DNA of 64,000 bases from Citrobacter youngae ATCC 29220. GTDB lineage: Bacteria; Pseudomonadota; Gammaproteobacteria; Enterobacterales; Enterobacteriaceae. Under the pieces are notes generated by a model, which ran no database searches, had not been told where the DNA came from, and saw nothing but the letters and a program-made list of their open reading frames with translations. The stretch is taken from assembly GCF_000155975.1 (NCBI RefSeq), contig NZ_GG730301.1:374049-438048 (forward strand), read 5' to 3'. Made by a program: the position numbers and the translations under genes. Shown in pieces: positions 34,766 through 45,259 of the stretch; position 1 is the stretch's first letter; the number at the start of each line of letters is the position of its first letter.

Positions 34766-35380
34766 ATGAACGCGATAATCGTTGATGATCACCCCCTGGC
34801 CCGCATTGCCATCCGCAACTTACTCGATACTAATGGTATCAGCGTGACCACCGAGCTCGACAGTGGGGAACAAGTAGTACAGGCCGTTGAAAAAAACAAA
34901 CCCGAACTGCTCATTATTGATGTGGATATTCCCGGTATCAGTGGTATCGAGGTGCTGGAGCAATTACGCAAGCGGCACTATGCGGGAATAATCATTATCA
35001 TTTCAGCCAAAAATGAATATTTTTATGGTAAACGCAGCGCTGAATACGGGGCCAACGGATTTGTGAGTAAGAAAGAGGGCATGAATAATATTCTTGCCGC
35101 CATCGAAGCTGCAAAAAACGGTTATAGCTACTTTCCCTTCTCCCTTGAGCATTTTACTGGCTCATCCGTCAGCGAACAGGATAAGCTTGATACGTTATCG
35201 ACACAGGAAATGCGCGTATTGCGTTATATCCTTAACGGTATGGATTACAGCACTATTGCCAGTAAAATGAATATCAGTAATAAAACGGTAAGCACCTATA
35301 AAAGTCGGTTGATGGAAAAATTAGATTGTTCATCATTAATGGAAATCTATGATTACGCGCAAAGGAATAAAATAGGATAG
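34766..35380 (+). CDS. evgA: response regulator EvgA
   Basis: 204 aa, the same length as E. coli EvgA and similar throughout. The receiver domain (1-115) has DDH at the start, phospho-acceptor Asp 52 in IIDVDIPGISG and FVSKKEG with the conserved Lys. The C-terminal LuxR-type HTH (about 138-200) has LSTQEMRVLRYILNGMDY-like features and KTVSTYKSRLMEKL as the recognition helix. It activates acid- and drug-resistance genes when phosphorylated by EvgS. Four bases separate it from evgS. Confidence 0.93.
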   Translation: MNAIIVDDHPLARIAIRNLLDTNGISVTTELDSGEQVVQAVEKNKPELLIIDVDIPGISGIEVLEQLRKRHYAGIIIIISAKNEYFYGKRSAEYGANGFVSKKEGMNNILAAIEAAKNGYSYFPFSLEHFTGSSVSEQDKLDTLSTQEMRVLRYILNGMDYSTIASKMNISNKTVSTYKSRLMEKLDCSSLMEIYDYAQRNKIG

Positions 35381-35384
35381 AGTA

Positions 35385-38300
35385 ATGCTGGAACGCTTAT
35401 TTATTTTTTTGATGGTCATATTTACCATCGGAGTCTCTACGGGTGTAAGTTCAGCCCGACAAGTTGAGCTAAAAAGTAACTATAATACCACTGTACAAAG
35501 TATCAGCTTCAACAGGGAAGAAACAAACTGGTTAGCGCATAAAAAAACATTAGTGGTTGGCACCTGGTTACCGGAAGTATCCCCGATTGTCTATCAAAAC
35601 AGCGGGGAATATTATCGGGGCGTCAACGCGGACTATCTTGCGCTAATGCAAAAGAGTCTTAATATAAAAATAGTTATTAAACAATATGATAATGAGCAAC
35701 AGGTGTTTGCTGCACTCGCCAGTAATGATGTTGATACGTTGATAACCCAGCTATCCAGGCGACAGGATGTCGGCGGGCATTTATTGCGTACCTCGGCGTT
35801 ACTCACAACGTGGCCGACGCTTGTAACGTCATTAAAAAATACGATGCTACCGCTGATGACGAACCATAAAGTCAGCGTCGCCTGTGTGCGGGATTGCCCT
35901 TTTCTTAACGTTATTCAGGACGCTTTTCCTGACGCTAAAGTCTCATTTTACGACGATGAGTATCAGGCAATGGCGTCGGTAGTAAATGAGGATAACCAAT
36001 ACTATATCGGTAACAATATTACCAGTAGTCATTGTATCTCACGGTATTTTTCGCAGTCCCTGGTTATTACGCACTATTTTGATAAGCAAGAGCAATATAA
36101 TTATTTTGTGGTTAATGAGGACCGCCCGCTATTAAGAAATATTCTTGATGGCTTTATTACATCAATAAGTAATGAAATCCATATGCAGGTGATGCAGAAC
36201 TGGCTAAATCGCGGCAATCTTGCTTATCTGAATGCGCCGATTCCTTTTAGCCATCAGGAAAAAGAATGGCTGAAGAACAAGCACACCATCCGCATTTTGA
36301 TCAACCCAGATTATCCGCCTTATACGCTGGTTGATAGCAGCGGCGAGTTGCGCGGTATTCTTGGTGATTTGCTTAATATTATTCATCTGCAGACGGGCCT
36401 TGATTTTGAACCTGTTTTAGCAACGTCCAAAAGTGAACAGACCACGCTCATCAACAGTGAACAGTGGGATATGTATCCTACGATCACCCCGACTCACCAG
36501 GACCCGGGAGAGGCGACATTTAGCGATCCGCTGATGAATGTAGCGTTCGTCATTATCACATCGCGCCAGGAAACGGCCGACTCGCTGCTGGAAAAACCGA
36601 TACGCATTGCGCTGCCAGCCGGGCATGTTCTGGAAAAGGACCTCAAACAACGTTATCCACAGGCGACCTGGGTTAATGCAGATACTGGCAGCACGGCAAT
36701 GGCGATGGTCAAGGAGGGCAGCGTTGATGCGGCGATCGCGACCGAATTGTCGGCAAGGTTCATTACCGATCATTACTACCAGAATAATATGCACTTCTTC
36801 CGGCTTCCTGATATGCCAGGCGCATCGGTGAGTTTTGCTATTTCTTCCCATGAGCCAATGCTGAAGTCTGTCATTGATAAGGCTCTGCAAGCTATCCCTC
36901 CGCGTGAAATTTTACAGATGACGGAGAAGTGGTCGAAAATTTCCAATACCCAGGTCGATATCTGGAGCCGATACAGTAAACAGTTCTATCAGCTGGTGGT
37001 ATTTGCGCTGGTGCTTATTGCAATTAGCCTGATCTGGGGAATATCGCTCTCCCGTGAAGTCCGCAAGAGAAAGCAATCGCAGCGGCTACTGGAAGAGCAG
37101 CTGCATCTCAAAGAGGTATTATCTCAAGAGCTGGAGACCGAAAAGAATAAAGCGATTGAGGCCACAAAAGCCAAAAGCCGTTTTCTTGCCAGTATGAGCC
37201 ATGAATTACGCACCCCGGTAAGCTCGATTGTTGGTTTTCTGGAATTACTCTCCAGCTCAGAACTCAGCCCGGCACAGCGAAAAGAGGCCATTGCCTTAAC
37301 CGGGGCGACGGCCCAATCATTGCTGGGACTGATTGGCAAGATTCTGGACGTTGATAAGATTGAGTCCGGTAAATATCAGGTTGTTCCCCAGTGGACCGAT
37401 CTCGCGCAGCTTATCGAATTGCAGTGCCACTCTTTCGATGCCTTAGCCAGGCAAAAAGGTATTACGCTTGCCTGCATCAGCCAGTTGCCAATCAACGAGC
37501 GGGTATTTGTCGATCAGCAGGCTTTACGGCAAATTCTCACCAATCTGGTGGGCAATGCGCTGAAGTTTACGACGCAGGGCAGTATTCATGTTACGGCCCG
37601 TCTGACTCCGGAAACAGATAATCACGGTACCTTGACAATCACCATCAGCGACACCGGTTGTGGCATTAGCGAAGAAGAGCAGGCGGGGCTGTTTCATCGC
37701 TATGCTCAGGGGCGCTGCGGGCGTCAACAAACGGGGTCGGGCCTGGGGTTATTTATTTGCAAAGAATTGGTCACGCTGATGGGCGGTACGCTGGAACTGA
37801 AGAGTGTCCTGTCAAAGGGAACCACGTTCACGATTACGCTACCGGTTGAAACGGCCCGACAGTCGATTGTACCGGACGGGGATACCGCTGGCGCTTTATT
37901 GCCGTTACCGTGCCTGTCCATTTTGATCGCAGATGACAACCCCACTAATCGCCTGCTGCTGAAACGCCAGTTGAATACCATTGGCTACAGCGTGGATGAG
38001 GCCTGTGATGGTGAAGAAGCTGAAGCCAAACTGGCCAAAAAGTCATACGATCTGCTGATAACCGATGTGAATATGCCAAAGAAAGACGGGTTCGATCTCG
38101 CCGCGTCACTACGTCGTCAACAGCCTCACTTACAAATATGGGGATTGACGGCCAGTGCGCTCCCGCAGTCACGCGATCGGTGTTTGCAAAACGGTATGAA
38201 TTTATGTCTGTTTAAGCCGGTGTCAATTCAGACGCTGACGCATGAATTGAGTAAGATCGACACGGGTTATGCGTCCCCTTGTGCCATCCGGCATTTAAAA

Positions 38301-38627
38301 TTCAATGTGCTGACGGAAAATACCGGCGGCGATCGCGCATTAATGAACGAGATCCTCGAAACCTTCCGCGAAGCAACGTGTAGTGATTTGCAAGCGGCTG
38401 AAAAAGCCGTTGAGCAAGATGAACCGCAGCTGTTTTTACGGGCGCTGCACCGACTGCATGGTTCGGCGCAAATTCTGGGTATCACCGCGCTTCAGACGCT
38501 GTGCGAACCTTTTGAGTCAATGCGGCATGACGATCTTCCGCTGGCTGTACGACAGCAGGCATTACAGAAGATTGTTGCTGTTATGCGGGAAATTGAAATG
38601 GAGATTGACAGTCTGATTAGCCATTAA
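35385..38627 (+). CDS. evgS: hybrid sensor kinase EvgS, short form without PAS
   Basis: 1080 aa, against 1197 in E. coli. A signal/anchor segment (1-22) is followed by two periplasmic Venus-flytrap SBP_bac_3 domains (about 45-275 and 290-525). One membrane helix (about 535-555, VVFALVLIAISLIWG) leads to HisKA with His 606 (SMSHELRTP), then HATPase (NALKF, DTGCGI, GSGLGLFIC). A receiver with Asp 894 (LLITDVNMP) and an Hpt with His 1025 (LHRLHGSAQ) complete the phosphorelay. These residues are offset by about 115 from E. coli His 721, Asp 1009 and His 1137. All the missing length is between the membrane helix and the H-box, where E. coli has its PAS domain. Confidence 0.92.
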   Translation: MLERLFIFLMVIFTIGVSTGVSSARQVELKSNYNTTVQSISFNREETNWLAHKKTLVVGTWLPEVSPIVYQNSGEYYRGVNADYLALMQKSLNIKIVIKQYDNEQQVFAALASNDVDTLITQLSRRQDVGGHLLRTSALLTTWPTLVTSLKNTMLPLMTNHKVSVACVRDCPFLNVIQDAFPDAKVSFYDDEYQAMASVVNEDNQYYIGNNITSSHCISRYFSQSLVITHYFDKQEQYNYFVVNEDRPLLRNILDGFITSISNEIHMQVMQNWLNRGNLAYLNAPIPFSHQEKEWLKNKHTIRILINPDYPPYTLVDSSGELRGILGDLLNIIHLQTGLDFEPVLATSKSEQTTLINSEQWDMYPTITPTHQDPGEATFSDPLMNVAFVIITSRQETADSLLEKPIRIALPAGHVLEKDLKQRYPQATWVNADTGSTAMAMVKEGSVDAAIATELSARFITDHYYQNNMHFFRLPDMPGASVSFAISSHEPMLKSVIDKALQAIPPREILQMTEKWSKISNTQVDIWSRYSKQFYQLVVFALVLIAISLIWGISLSREVRKRKQSQRLLEEQLHLKEVLSQELETEKNKAIEATKAKSRFLASMSHELRTPVSSIVGFLELLSSSELSPAQRKEAIALTGATAQSLLGLIGKILDVDKIESGKYQVVPQWTDLAQLIELQCHSFDALARQKGITLACISQLPINERVFVDQQALRQILTNLVGNALKFTTQGSIHVTARLTPETDNHGTLTITISDTGCGISEEEQAGLFHRYAQGRCGRQQTGSGLGLFICKELVTLMGGTLELKSVLSKGTTFTITLPVETARQSIVPDGDTAGALLPLPCLSILIADDNPTNRLLLKRQLNTIGYSVDEACDGEEAEAKLAKKSYDLLITDVNMPKKDGFDLAASLRRQQPHLQIWGLTASALPQSRDRCLQNGMNLCLFKPVSIQTLTHELSKIDTGYASPCAIRHLKFNVLTENTGGDRALMNEILETFREATCSDLQAAEKAVEQDEPQLFLRALHRLHGSAQILGITALQTLCEPFESMRHDDLPLAVRQQALQKIVAVMREIEMEIDSLISH

Positions 38628-38632
38628 CCCTC

Positions 38633-38662
38633 CCGATCGGGTGGCCGTGGCTACCCGATCGG
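38633..38662. terminator. hairpin between evgS and yfdX
   Basis: Perfect 10-bp arms (CCGATCGGGT / ACCCGATCGG) with a 10-base loop, 6 bases past the evgS stop and 40 bases before the convergent yfdX stop. No strong U-run; a probable shared terminator. Confidence 0.6.
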
Positions 38663-38701
38663 AAGAGAAAGTCTTCATTCATCACTCAGTCGCGCAGAGT
38701 A

Positions 38702-39331
38702 TTACTGGCCTGCGCCCAGCATCTCGCTGTCAATTACGATGCCTTCCTCTGCGCCTTTCAGCACAAGGTTAGCCTCATAATATTTACCAGAGGACAGCAG
38801 TTTTTGGGCGCTGGCAACGGCTTTACGGGTCTGGTTCAGAGGCATCAGGTATTGGGTCTGAAGCACGCTAATACCGGCCAGTTGCAAGGTATCCACTGCG
38901 CCTTTCCAGTCGCCTTTGGCCATTTTGCCATTCGCGGTTTTGATGGCGGATTCTTTTTCCGGAGTCGCAATATAGTCTTCTGACAATGCGACCGTGGCGT
39001 TAATAATCACGTACCGATCGTCAATCATCTTCGCCTTAGGCGCGGCTTTTACAAATTTCGCCCAATCGCTGCTGTCGCCAGCCAGCAGGGAAGCGGCGTC
39101 ATCGGTTAATTTTTTAGCGCTGTCAGGCTGGCCATGAAACAGAGCCAGACGGGCAAGTTGAATATCACGCATTGCATTTGCGCCCTGGACCGCGACCTGC
39201 ATAATATCGGCAGCTTCTTTTTGTACATTAGCGGTGGCTGTTTGTGCCGGAGTGGTGGTAGTGGCAGATGCCATTACCGGAGCTGAGCCCATAATGGCTG
39301 CAAGTAGACCTGCAAGAATAATCTTTTTCAT
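38702..39331 (-). CDS. yfdX: periplasmic acid-stress protein YfdX
   Basis: 209 aa from the ATG at 39331 (MKKIILAGLLAAIMGSAPVM), which has an AGGAG RBS; the longer reading to 39373 lacks one. The signal peptide is cleaved near VMA. The mature helical protein contains QVAVQGANAMRDIQLARLAL and closely matches the YfdX family. E. coli yfdX is among the genes most strongly activated by EvgA and has been reported as a periplasmic helical, possibly chaperone-like protein. It is divergent from hdeD across a region with two candidate EvgA boxes. Confidence 0.92.
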   Translation of the reverse strand: MKKIILAGLLAAIMGSAPVMASATTTTPAQTATANVQKEAADIMQVAVQGANAMRDIQLARLALFHGQPDSAKKLTDDAASLLAGDSSDWAKFVKAAPKAKMIDDRYVIINATVALSEDYIATPEKESAIKTANGKMAKGDWKGAVDTLQLAGISVLQTQYLMPLNQTRKAVASAQKLLSSGKYYEANLVLKGAEEGIVIDSEMLGAGQ

Positions 39332-39435
39332 TACTTTCTCCTGAATGAATTTGGTATTGTTCACCAAACGCAATAATCATATTAAATAAGTTTAAGGAGA
39401 GGAATCAGAGCCAGGATAGAATAATGAGCGCTTTA

Positions 39436-39469
39436 TCTTACAGGTGTAGGACGTCTGACATTTGTAGGA
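39436..39469. promoter_or_regulatory. two tandem candidate EvgA boxes between yfdX and hdeD
   Basis: Box 1 is TCTTACA-GG-TGTAGGA (39436-39451). Box 2 is TCTGACA-TT-TGTAGGA (39454-39469). They are offset by 18 bases, so they sit on nearly the same DNA face. They lie about 105 bases upstream of yfdX and about 145 bases upstream of hdeD, and could serve either or both. Confidence 0.68.
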
Positions 39470-39612
39470 TTCGGCGGATAATGACATTCCTTTTTTCTTA
39501 TATACGCATCCTTAGTTGAAGTCTTATCATTTCATTGTAAGTGATATGTATTGTGTGAGTATTAACTCTTTTATCAGCAAGTTACATTGCGTTTCTATGT
39601 AACGGAGGATGT

Positions 39613-40209
39613 ATGTTCATTTTTAATCAGCGCGCCATGAGAGCGTTTAATGAAAAAACACTTTCGCATTATAAAAGACATGCGACAATTATGGCGGTGC
39701 TGTTGTTGATTTGTGGTATTTGCTGCTTAATCTATCCTATCGCGGCTGGCGTTTATTTAAGTTATGCGACAGGCTTTATGTTCCTGGTGTGTGGATTTTA
39801 TTCTATTTATAGCCTGTTCAGCGCCGGGAAAAAACAGTTGAAAGCCAAATTTACCTATGCATTTTTTGCTATCTCATGGTTACTGCTGGGGTACTGTTTC
39901 CTCGTGAATCCGGTGATCGGCATGAATTCGTTGGCAATGGTTTTTTGCTGCTTGTTTATTCTTGGCGGTATTTTTCGTGTTGCGTCCGGCGTCAAAATGT
40001 TCCGCGCTCCGGGCTATATCTGGAACATTTTCATCGGCATTTTAGATCTGCTTATTGCTGGCGTATGGCTGAATATGGATCCCGACAGATCATATGTGTT
40101 TACCTCCATTTTTATTGGGGTCGAGATGATCTTCAGTTCTTTGGCTTTTATCAGCCTGCGCCGAAATGCGAAGTTGATCGCAACCGACAAACTTGCCAAT
40201 AACAATTAA
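39613..40209 (+). CDS. hdeD: acid-resistance membrane protein HdeD
   Basis: 198 aa with a GGAGG ribosome site before ATG 39613. It has six hydrophobic helices in three DUF308-type pairs (for example ATIMAVLLLICGICCLIYPI and FLVCGFYSIYSLFSAGKK), close in length to E. coli HdeD (190 aa). It is an inner-membrane protein linked to acid resistance at high cell density. The hdeB-like gene follows 19 bases later, so the two are likely co-transcribed. In E. coli hdeD is divergent from hdeAB, so the arrangement differs here. Confidence 0.88.
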   Translation: MFIFNQRAMRAFNEKTLSHYKRHATIMAVLLLICGICCLIYPIAAGVYLSYATGFMFLVCGFYSIYSLFSAGKKQLKAKFTYAFFAISWLLLGYCFLVNPVIGMNSLAMVFCCLFILGGIFRVASGVKMFRAPGYIWNIFIGILDLLIAGVWLNMDPDRSYVFTSIFIGVEMIFSSLAFISLRRNAKLIATDKLANNN

Positions 40210-40228
40210 ATTATTTCTGGAGTACGTT

Positions 40229-40555
40229 GTGAATATTAAAATGATTGTCTCTGCGGTCATGCTTATGACCTTCGTTATGGCACCGATGAGCCGCGCTTTT
40301 GCGACACAGGCAACCGAAGCCGCGCCACAGGATATGACCTGTAAAGAATTCGTTGATATGAGCCATCAATATAAGACAGCAATTGCCTTTGTGATTGTTA
40401 ATAAAAATTCGGACTTTAAAGGCGATGATTATGTTCCACTGCAGGAGGTGGAAACTGTCGCGGTACCAAAAATGATTAACCTGTGTCATCAACGCCCGGA
40501 TACGAAATTAGGCGAACTGGCCGTAAATCTGCAGGGGGCCGGTCTGCACGACTGA
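40229..40555 (+). CDS. hdeB: HdeB-like periplasmic acid chaperone
   Basis: 108 aa from a GTG at 40229, preceded by CTGGAG at 6 bases. The signal peptide is MNIKMIVSAVMLMTFVMAPM, cut near AFA-TQ. The mature protein of about 83 aa keeps the two cysteines of HdeA/HdeB (MTCKEFVDM and MINLCHQRP), which form the essential disulfide. It unfolds at low pH and prevents aggregation of periplasmic proteins. It is closer to HdeB than HdeA by the MTC(K/Q)EF(V/I)D start; no separate hdeA is present. Confidence 0.85.
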   Translation: MNIKMIVSAVMLMTFVMAPMSRAFATQATEAAPQDMTCKEFVDMSHQYKTAIAFVIVNKNSDFKGDDYVPLQEVETVAVPKMINLCHQRPDTKLGELAVNLQGAGLHD

Positions 40556-40650
40556 TTAACCGTTTTGATAGCCTGGCTTTAGTTAGAATTGATAATCTCT
40601 GTCCCTACACCCGCATTTCCCCGCACAATAAAATAACCCGCTTAATGTTT

Positions 40651-40688
40651 ACCCTGCTATCCACGAACACCTCGCTGGATAGCAGGGT
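40651..40688. terminator. hairpin after the hdeD-hdeB pair
   Basis: Perfect 13-bp arms (ACCCTGCTATCCA / TGGATAGCAGGGT) with a 12-base loop. Located between hdeB and convergent mdtF; a likely terminator. Confidence 0.65.
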
Positions 40689-40722
40689 TCGCTAACACCG
40701 TAGATCTGATAAGCGCAGCGCC

Positions 40723-40755
40723 ATCCCTGGGAGCTTATTGCCTTATCCCAGGGAT
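40723..40755. terminator. second hairpin, mdtF side
   Basis: Ten-base perfect arms (ATCCCTGGGA / TCCCAGGGAT) with a 13-base loop, 22 bases beyond the mdtF stop. It probably ends the minus-strand mdtEF transcript. No strong U-run. Confidence 0.5.
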
Positions 40756-40777
40756 AATCATGTGCGAGAGCGGGGAA

Positions 40778-43700
40778 TCAGCGTCGGGTTTTAAATCGCG
40801 CCAGCATGTTTTCAACAAGAACAAAGAATAGCGGTACAAAATAGATCGCCAGCACCGTCGCGGCCAGCATCCCACCGATAACGCCTGTACCGACGGCGTT
40901 TTGCGCGCCGGAGCCTGCGCCGTGACTGATTGCCAGTGGAATAACCCCGAGGATGAAGGCGAGTGACGTCATTAAAATAGGGCGTAAGCGCATTTGCGCG
41001 GCTTCCACTGCAGCTTCAAGCGGCTTTTTGCCTTCCTTTTGCATAATCTCGACGGCAAACTCGACGATCAGAATGGCGTTTTTAGCCGACAGCCCCATGG
41101 TGGTAAGCAGACCGACCTGGAAATAAACGTCATTGCTCAAACCGCGCAGATCGGTCGCCAGCAAAGCGCCGACGACCCCGATTGGCACCACGAGCATCAC
41201 GGAAAACGGTATCGACCAGCTTTCATACAGCGCGGCCAGCGCCAGAAATACGACGATCAGCGAAATGCCATACAGCATGGGCGCCTGGTTGGTGGACTGC
41301 GCCTCCTGATAAGACAGTCCTGTCCAGGCATAACCGACGCCCGCGGGCAGTTTATTAATCAGCGAGGCCATAAATTTCATCGCATCACCGCTGCTTTTTC
41401 CGGCGACCGGCTGCCCCAGAATTTCCATCGCAGGCTGGCCGTTGTAGCGCTCAAGTCGGGGAGAGCCGTAGGTCCATTCGGTTGATGAGTAGGCGGAAAG
41501 CGGGGTCATCGCGCCGGAGGCGTTACGCACGTACCAGTGATTGATATTGTCCGGTAACATACGAAACGGCGTATCGGCCTGAACATACACTTTTTTTACG
41601 CGCCCCTGGTTCAGGAAATCATTGACGTAGCGGCTACCAAACGCCGTCGAGATGGTCTGATTGATATCCGATAATGCAACGCCCATGGCCTCTGCCTTTG
41701 CGGCGTTGACGTGAACACGGAACATCGGCGTATCTTCCAGCCCGTTCGGACGCACGCCGTCAACCTCACCGGATGACTGGCTGGCCAGAGCCAGAAGCTG
41801 GTTACGGGCCTGCATCATTTTTTCATGCCCAAGGTTACCGTTATCCAGCAGCTCCATATCAAAACCTGAAGCGGTACCCAATTCCGCGACTGCGGGTAAA
41901 TTGAACGGATAAACGACGGCATTATTGATGGTGCTTAAGGCCATCATCGCCCGTCGAATAATGGCGGTAACCGAGTTTTCTTCGCCAACGCGTTCTGACC
42001 ACGGTTTCAGGCTGATAAATGCCAGACCGTTGTTTTGCCCCTGTCCGCTGAAGCCAAATCCGCCCACGGTAAAAACAGACGCGACGTTTTTCTGCTCTTT
42101 TGTCAGGTAGTAATCCGTTATTTCCCCAAGGACTTTACTGGTATTCACCATCGTTGAACCGGAAGGTAATTGTGCGGTGGTCATAAATACCCCCTGATCT
42201 TCTTCAGGTAAAAAAGAGGTGGGAGTACGCAGAAACAGCACCATCATGCCTGCGCCAATCACTAAATAGACGACCATGTAACGGCCCGTGCAATGTAACA
42301 GCCTACGGGTACTGTTCGTGTAGTGATGGGTGCATTTCTCCATGAAGTGGTTGAAACGGGTAAACAGAAAATGCGCGTTTGCCTTCTCTCCCTCATGGGG
42401 TTTTAACAGCATCGCGCAGAGCGCGGGCGTCAGGCTCATCGCCACAAACACCGACAGCAGCATGGAGGAGATTAAGGTGATGGAAAACTGACGGAAAATC
42501 TCACCCGTTGCCCCGCTCATAAACGCCATCGGCATAAATACGGCGGATAACACCACGGCAATCCCGACCAGCGCTCTCTGGAGCTGGCCCATCGCTTTGT
42601 GGGTGGCCGCTTTTGGCGACAAGCGCTCTTCGGCAATAATACGTTCTACGTTCTCAACCACCACGATGGCATCATCGACTAACAACCCTATCGCCAGCAC
42701 CATGCCAAACATCGTGAGCGTATTAATCGAAAAACCGGCGACGTCGAGTATCGCAAAGGTTCCGAGGATAACCACCGGAACCGCGATAGTGGGGATGAGC
42801 GTCGCGCGGAAGCTTTGCAAAAACAGGTACATGACGAGGAATACGAGGATGATGGCCTCGATCAATGTATGAAAAACCCCCTGAATTGAGATCTCGATAA
42901 ACGGCGTGGTGTCATAGGGATAAACGGTTTTCATGCTGGCCGGAAACCAGGCCGATAATCTGTTCAGCTCCTGTTTGACGGCCTGGGATGTTTGCAGGGC
43001 ATTGGCGCCCGCGGCAAGTTTAATCGCAATCCCGGCGGCGGGTTTGCCGTTATAACGTGCCACCGTGGCATAATTTTCCGCGCCCAGCTCAATACGAGCG
43101 ACATCGCGCAGCAGAACCTGGGAGCCGTCCTGCTGAACTTTAAGGAAGATCTTGCCAAATTCATCGGTAGTTTGCAGACGTGTCTGAACAATAATCGACG
43201 CATTTAACTGCTGATCGGCTGACTGAGGCATTCCTCCCAGCTGTCCGCCCGATATCTGATTATTCTGTACCTTGAGCTGGGCAATAACGTCCTGTGGCGT
43301 AAGGTTATATTTGTCGAGCTTTTGCGGATCCAGCCAGATGCGCATGGCGTACTGCGAACCGAATAACTGTACGCTCCCGACTCCGGGCGTGCGGCTTAGT
43401 GGGTCCTTAATATTTGACGCCACATAGTCAGCAATATCATATTGGCTCAGGCTGTTATTATCAGAGATAAAGCCGGCGACCATTAAGATATTGCTGCTGG
43501 ATTTATCAACGCTGATCCCTTGCTGCTGGACTTCCTGTGGCAAGGAAGGCATTGCCAGCTGCAGCTTATTCTGTACCTGAACCTGCGCAATATCGGGTGA
43601 CGTTCCCGTCTTAAAGGTCAGGATAATCGACGCATTACCTGCCGCATCGCTGGTGGATGACATATACATCAGGCCATCGAGACCATTCATATTCTGTTCA

Positions 43701-43894
43701 ATCACCTGAGTGACGGAGTCTTCAACGGTTTTTGCGTCTGCCCCTGGGTAGGCGGCGCTGATGGTAATGGTCGGGGGAGCAATTTGTGGATACTGGGCGA
43801 CAGGCAGATTCAGTATCGCGATACCGCCGGTAAACATCATGATAATAGCGAGCACCCAGGCGAAAACCGGGCGCTCAATAAAAAAATTGGCCAT
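40778..43894 (-). CDS. mdtF: RND multidrug efflux transporter MdtF
   Basis: 1038 aa, an inner-membrane HAE1-family RND pump closely following E. coli Mdt[21 protein letters not shown] at the start, the proton-relay helix [17 protein letters not shown] (two Asp), and a Lys-bearing partner helix near [18 protein letters not shown]. The large periplasmic porter and docking loops lie between helices 1-2 and 7-8. MdtEF-TolC exports bile salts, dyes and macrolides and is induced in anaerobic and acid conditions. mdtE lies 28 bases upstream. MdtF rather than AcrB is chosen by similarity and because its neighbours are slp and hde genes. Confidence 0.93.
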   Translation of the reverse strand: MANFFIERPVFAWVLAIIMMFTGGIAILNLPVAQYPQIAPPTITISAAYPGADAKTVEDSVTQVIEQNMNGLDGLMYMSSTSDAAGNASIILTFKTGTSPDIAQVQVQNKLQLAMPSLPQEVQQQGISVDKSSSNILMVAGFISDNNSLSQYDIADYVASNIKDPLSRTPGVGSVQLFGSQYAMRIWLDPQKLDKYNLTPQDVIAQLKVQNNQISGGQLGGMPQSADQQLNASIIVQTRLQTTDEFGKIFLKVQQDGSQVLLRDVARIELGAENYATVARYNGKPAAGIAIKLAAGANALQTSQAVKQELNRLSAWFPASMKTVYPYDTTPFIEISIQGVFHTLIEAIILVFLVMYLFLQSFRATLIPTIAVPVVILGTFAILDVAGFSINTLTMFGMVLAIGLLVDDAIVVVENVERIIAEERLSPKAATHKAMGQLQRALVGIAVVLSAVFMPMAFMSGATGEIFRQFSITLISSMLLSVFVAMSLTPALCAMLLKPHEGEKANAHFLFTRFNHFMEKCTHHYTNSTRRLLHCTGRYMVVYLVIGAGMMVLFLRTPTSFLPEEDQGVFMTTAQLPSGSTMVNTSKVLGEITDYYLTKEQKNVASVFTVGGFGFSGQGQNNGLAFISLKPWSERVGEENSVTAIIRRAMMALSTINNAVVYPFNLPAVAELGTASGFDMELLDNGNLGHEKMMQARNQLLALASQSSGEVDGVRPNGLEDTPMFRVHVNAAKAEAMGVALSDINQTISTAFGSRYVNDFLNQGRVKKVYVQADTPFRMLPDNINHWYVRNASGAMTPLSAYSSTEWTYGSPRLERYNGQPAMEILGQPVAGKSSGDAMKFMASLINKLPAGVGYAWTGLSYQEAQSTNQAPMLYGISLIVVFLALAALYESWSIPFSVMLVVPIGVVGALLATDLRGLSNDVYFQVGLLTTMGLSAKNAILIVEFAVEIMQKEGKKPLEAAVEAAQMRLRPILMTSLAFILGVIPLAISHGAGSGAQNAVGTGVIGGMLAATVLAIYFVPLFFVLVENMLARFKTRR

Positions 43895-43922
43895 GAAGAA
43901 AGAGTCCTTAATGCCTGAAATA

Positions 43923-45080
43923 TTACTGTTCAGTTACCGCGTCAGGGGTGTTCAGTTTTGAAGGGAGGACCCGGGCTTTCATTCCCGGACGAATTCTTTG
44001 TAATCCGGACACAATGACCCGTTCGCCGGGACGTAATCCCGCGGTCACCAGCCATTGATTGCCAACGGCCTTCACGGCGTTTATTTCGCGCAGTTGCACC
44101 ACGTTTTCTTGATCGAGGATTAACGCAGTGGCTTTCCCTTGCTCGTTATGCGTAACCCCTTGCTGGGGGACCATCAAAACGTTCTGCTGGCTGCCTTCGT
44201 CCAGCAATGCCGTGACGTACATGCCGGGTAAAATTTCGCCATCAGGATTGGGAAACACGGCGCGCAGGGTGACCGAGCCGGTGGTCTCATCGACGGCGGG
44301 ATCGGAAAACTCAAGCGTGCCGGTATGGCGATAGGGTTTGCCGTTTTCCAGCATCAGCTCAACCGGAATGCGGCCTTTTTGCTGGGCTATCTTGCCGTTG
44401 GCCTTCTCTTCTTTCAGGCGCAGGAAGTCTTGTACCGACTGCGTTAAATCAACGTAAATCGGATCCAGCCTCTGCACGGTAACCAGCGCGTTCCCTTGAT
44501 TCGCCGTAACCAGCGCGCCCACGGTCACAGAGGATTTACCGCTAATGCCGTCAATCGGTGAGGTGACATTGGCATAACGCAGGTTGATGGCAGCCTGCTC
44601 GAGATCCGCTTTGGCGACGGCGACATTGGCTTGCGCTTCATTAAGCTGTGAACGCGTCGTGTCGTAATCCTGGCGGCTGACGTAATTGGATTTTAGTAAC
44701 GCTGATTGTCGGTTTAACGTCAGACGTATATTGTTGGCCGTCGCCTGCGCTTTTGCGAGCGCGCCTTTGGCCGCATCCAGTCGCGCCTGCAACGGGGCGG
44801 GATCAATTTGATACAGCGATTCTCCCTGGTTGACTTTATCACCTTCAATAAAATTACGTTTGATGATGATCCCTCCAACCTGCGGACGGATTTCAGCAAT
44901 CTCGAATGAAACCGCGCGACCCGGAAGTTCGCTTTTAATATTTACTGAGGAAGGCGCTAAGGTAATAACGCCGACCTCAGGCTCTCTGGATGTGAGGTTT
45001 ATTGCCGGTTTATTATCGCAGGCGGTGATGATTACGCTACTAAAAAATAATGGTATCAACAGTAAGCATTTTCTGTTCAT
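43923..45080 (-). CDS. mdtE: RND efflux periplasmic adaptor MdtE
   Basis: 385 aa from the ATG at 45080, the E. coli MdtE length. A lipoprotein signal ends at ITAC (Cys 21). The membrane-fusion-protein architecture is a lipoyl half ([16 protein letters not shown]), a long hairpin of coiled coil (about 100-170), a beta-barrel and a membrane-proximal domain ([16 protein letters not shown]). It links MdtF to TolC. In E. coli mdtEF is controlled by GadE under EvgA; no gadE is present in this window. Confidence 0.93.
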   Translation of the reverse strand: MNRKCLLLIPLFFSSVIITACDNKPAINLTSREPEVGVITLAPSSVNIKSELPGRAVSFEIAEIRPQVGGIIIKRNFIEGDKVNQGESLYQIDPAPLQARLDAAKGALAKAQATANNIRLTLNRQSALLKSNYVSRQDYDTTRSQLNEAQANVAVAKADLEQAAINLRYANVTSPIDGISGKSSVTVGALVTANQGNALVTVQRLDPIYVDLTQSVQDFLRLKEEKANGKIAQQKGRIPVELMLENGKPYRHTGTLEFSDPAVDETTGSVTLRAVFPNPDGEILPGMYVTALLDEGSQQNVLMVPQQGVTHNEQGKATALILDQENVVQLREINAVKAVGNQWLVTAGLRPGERVIVSGLQRIRPGMKARVLPSKLNTPDAVTEQ

Positions 45081-45259
45081 AGTAATCCCTGAGGAATTCG
45101 TAAGCACAAATGTTGTTTTATTGCATGCAGGGTGGGGGAGTTATCGGTAAATAACAAAAGATGGTCAGGCATAAGAAGGGTAACGCCCATTTCTTCGCTA
45201 ATAAGCTAGCGGCTAAAATTATATGTAACAGGAAGAATGCAGGTTAAGCGGAGGATCTC

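Noticed and set aside
40778-43894. AcrB as identity of the RND pump
   Set aside because: The sequence follows MdtF more closely, and the adaptor and neighbours (slp, hde genes) are those of mdtEF.
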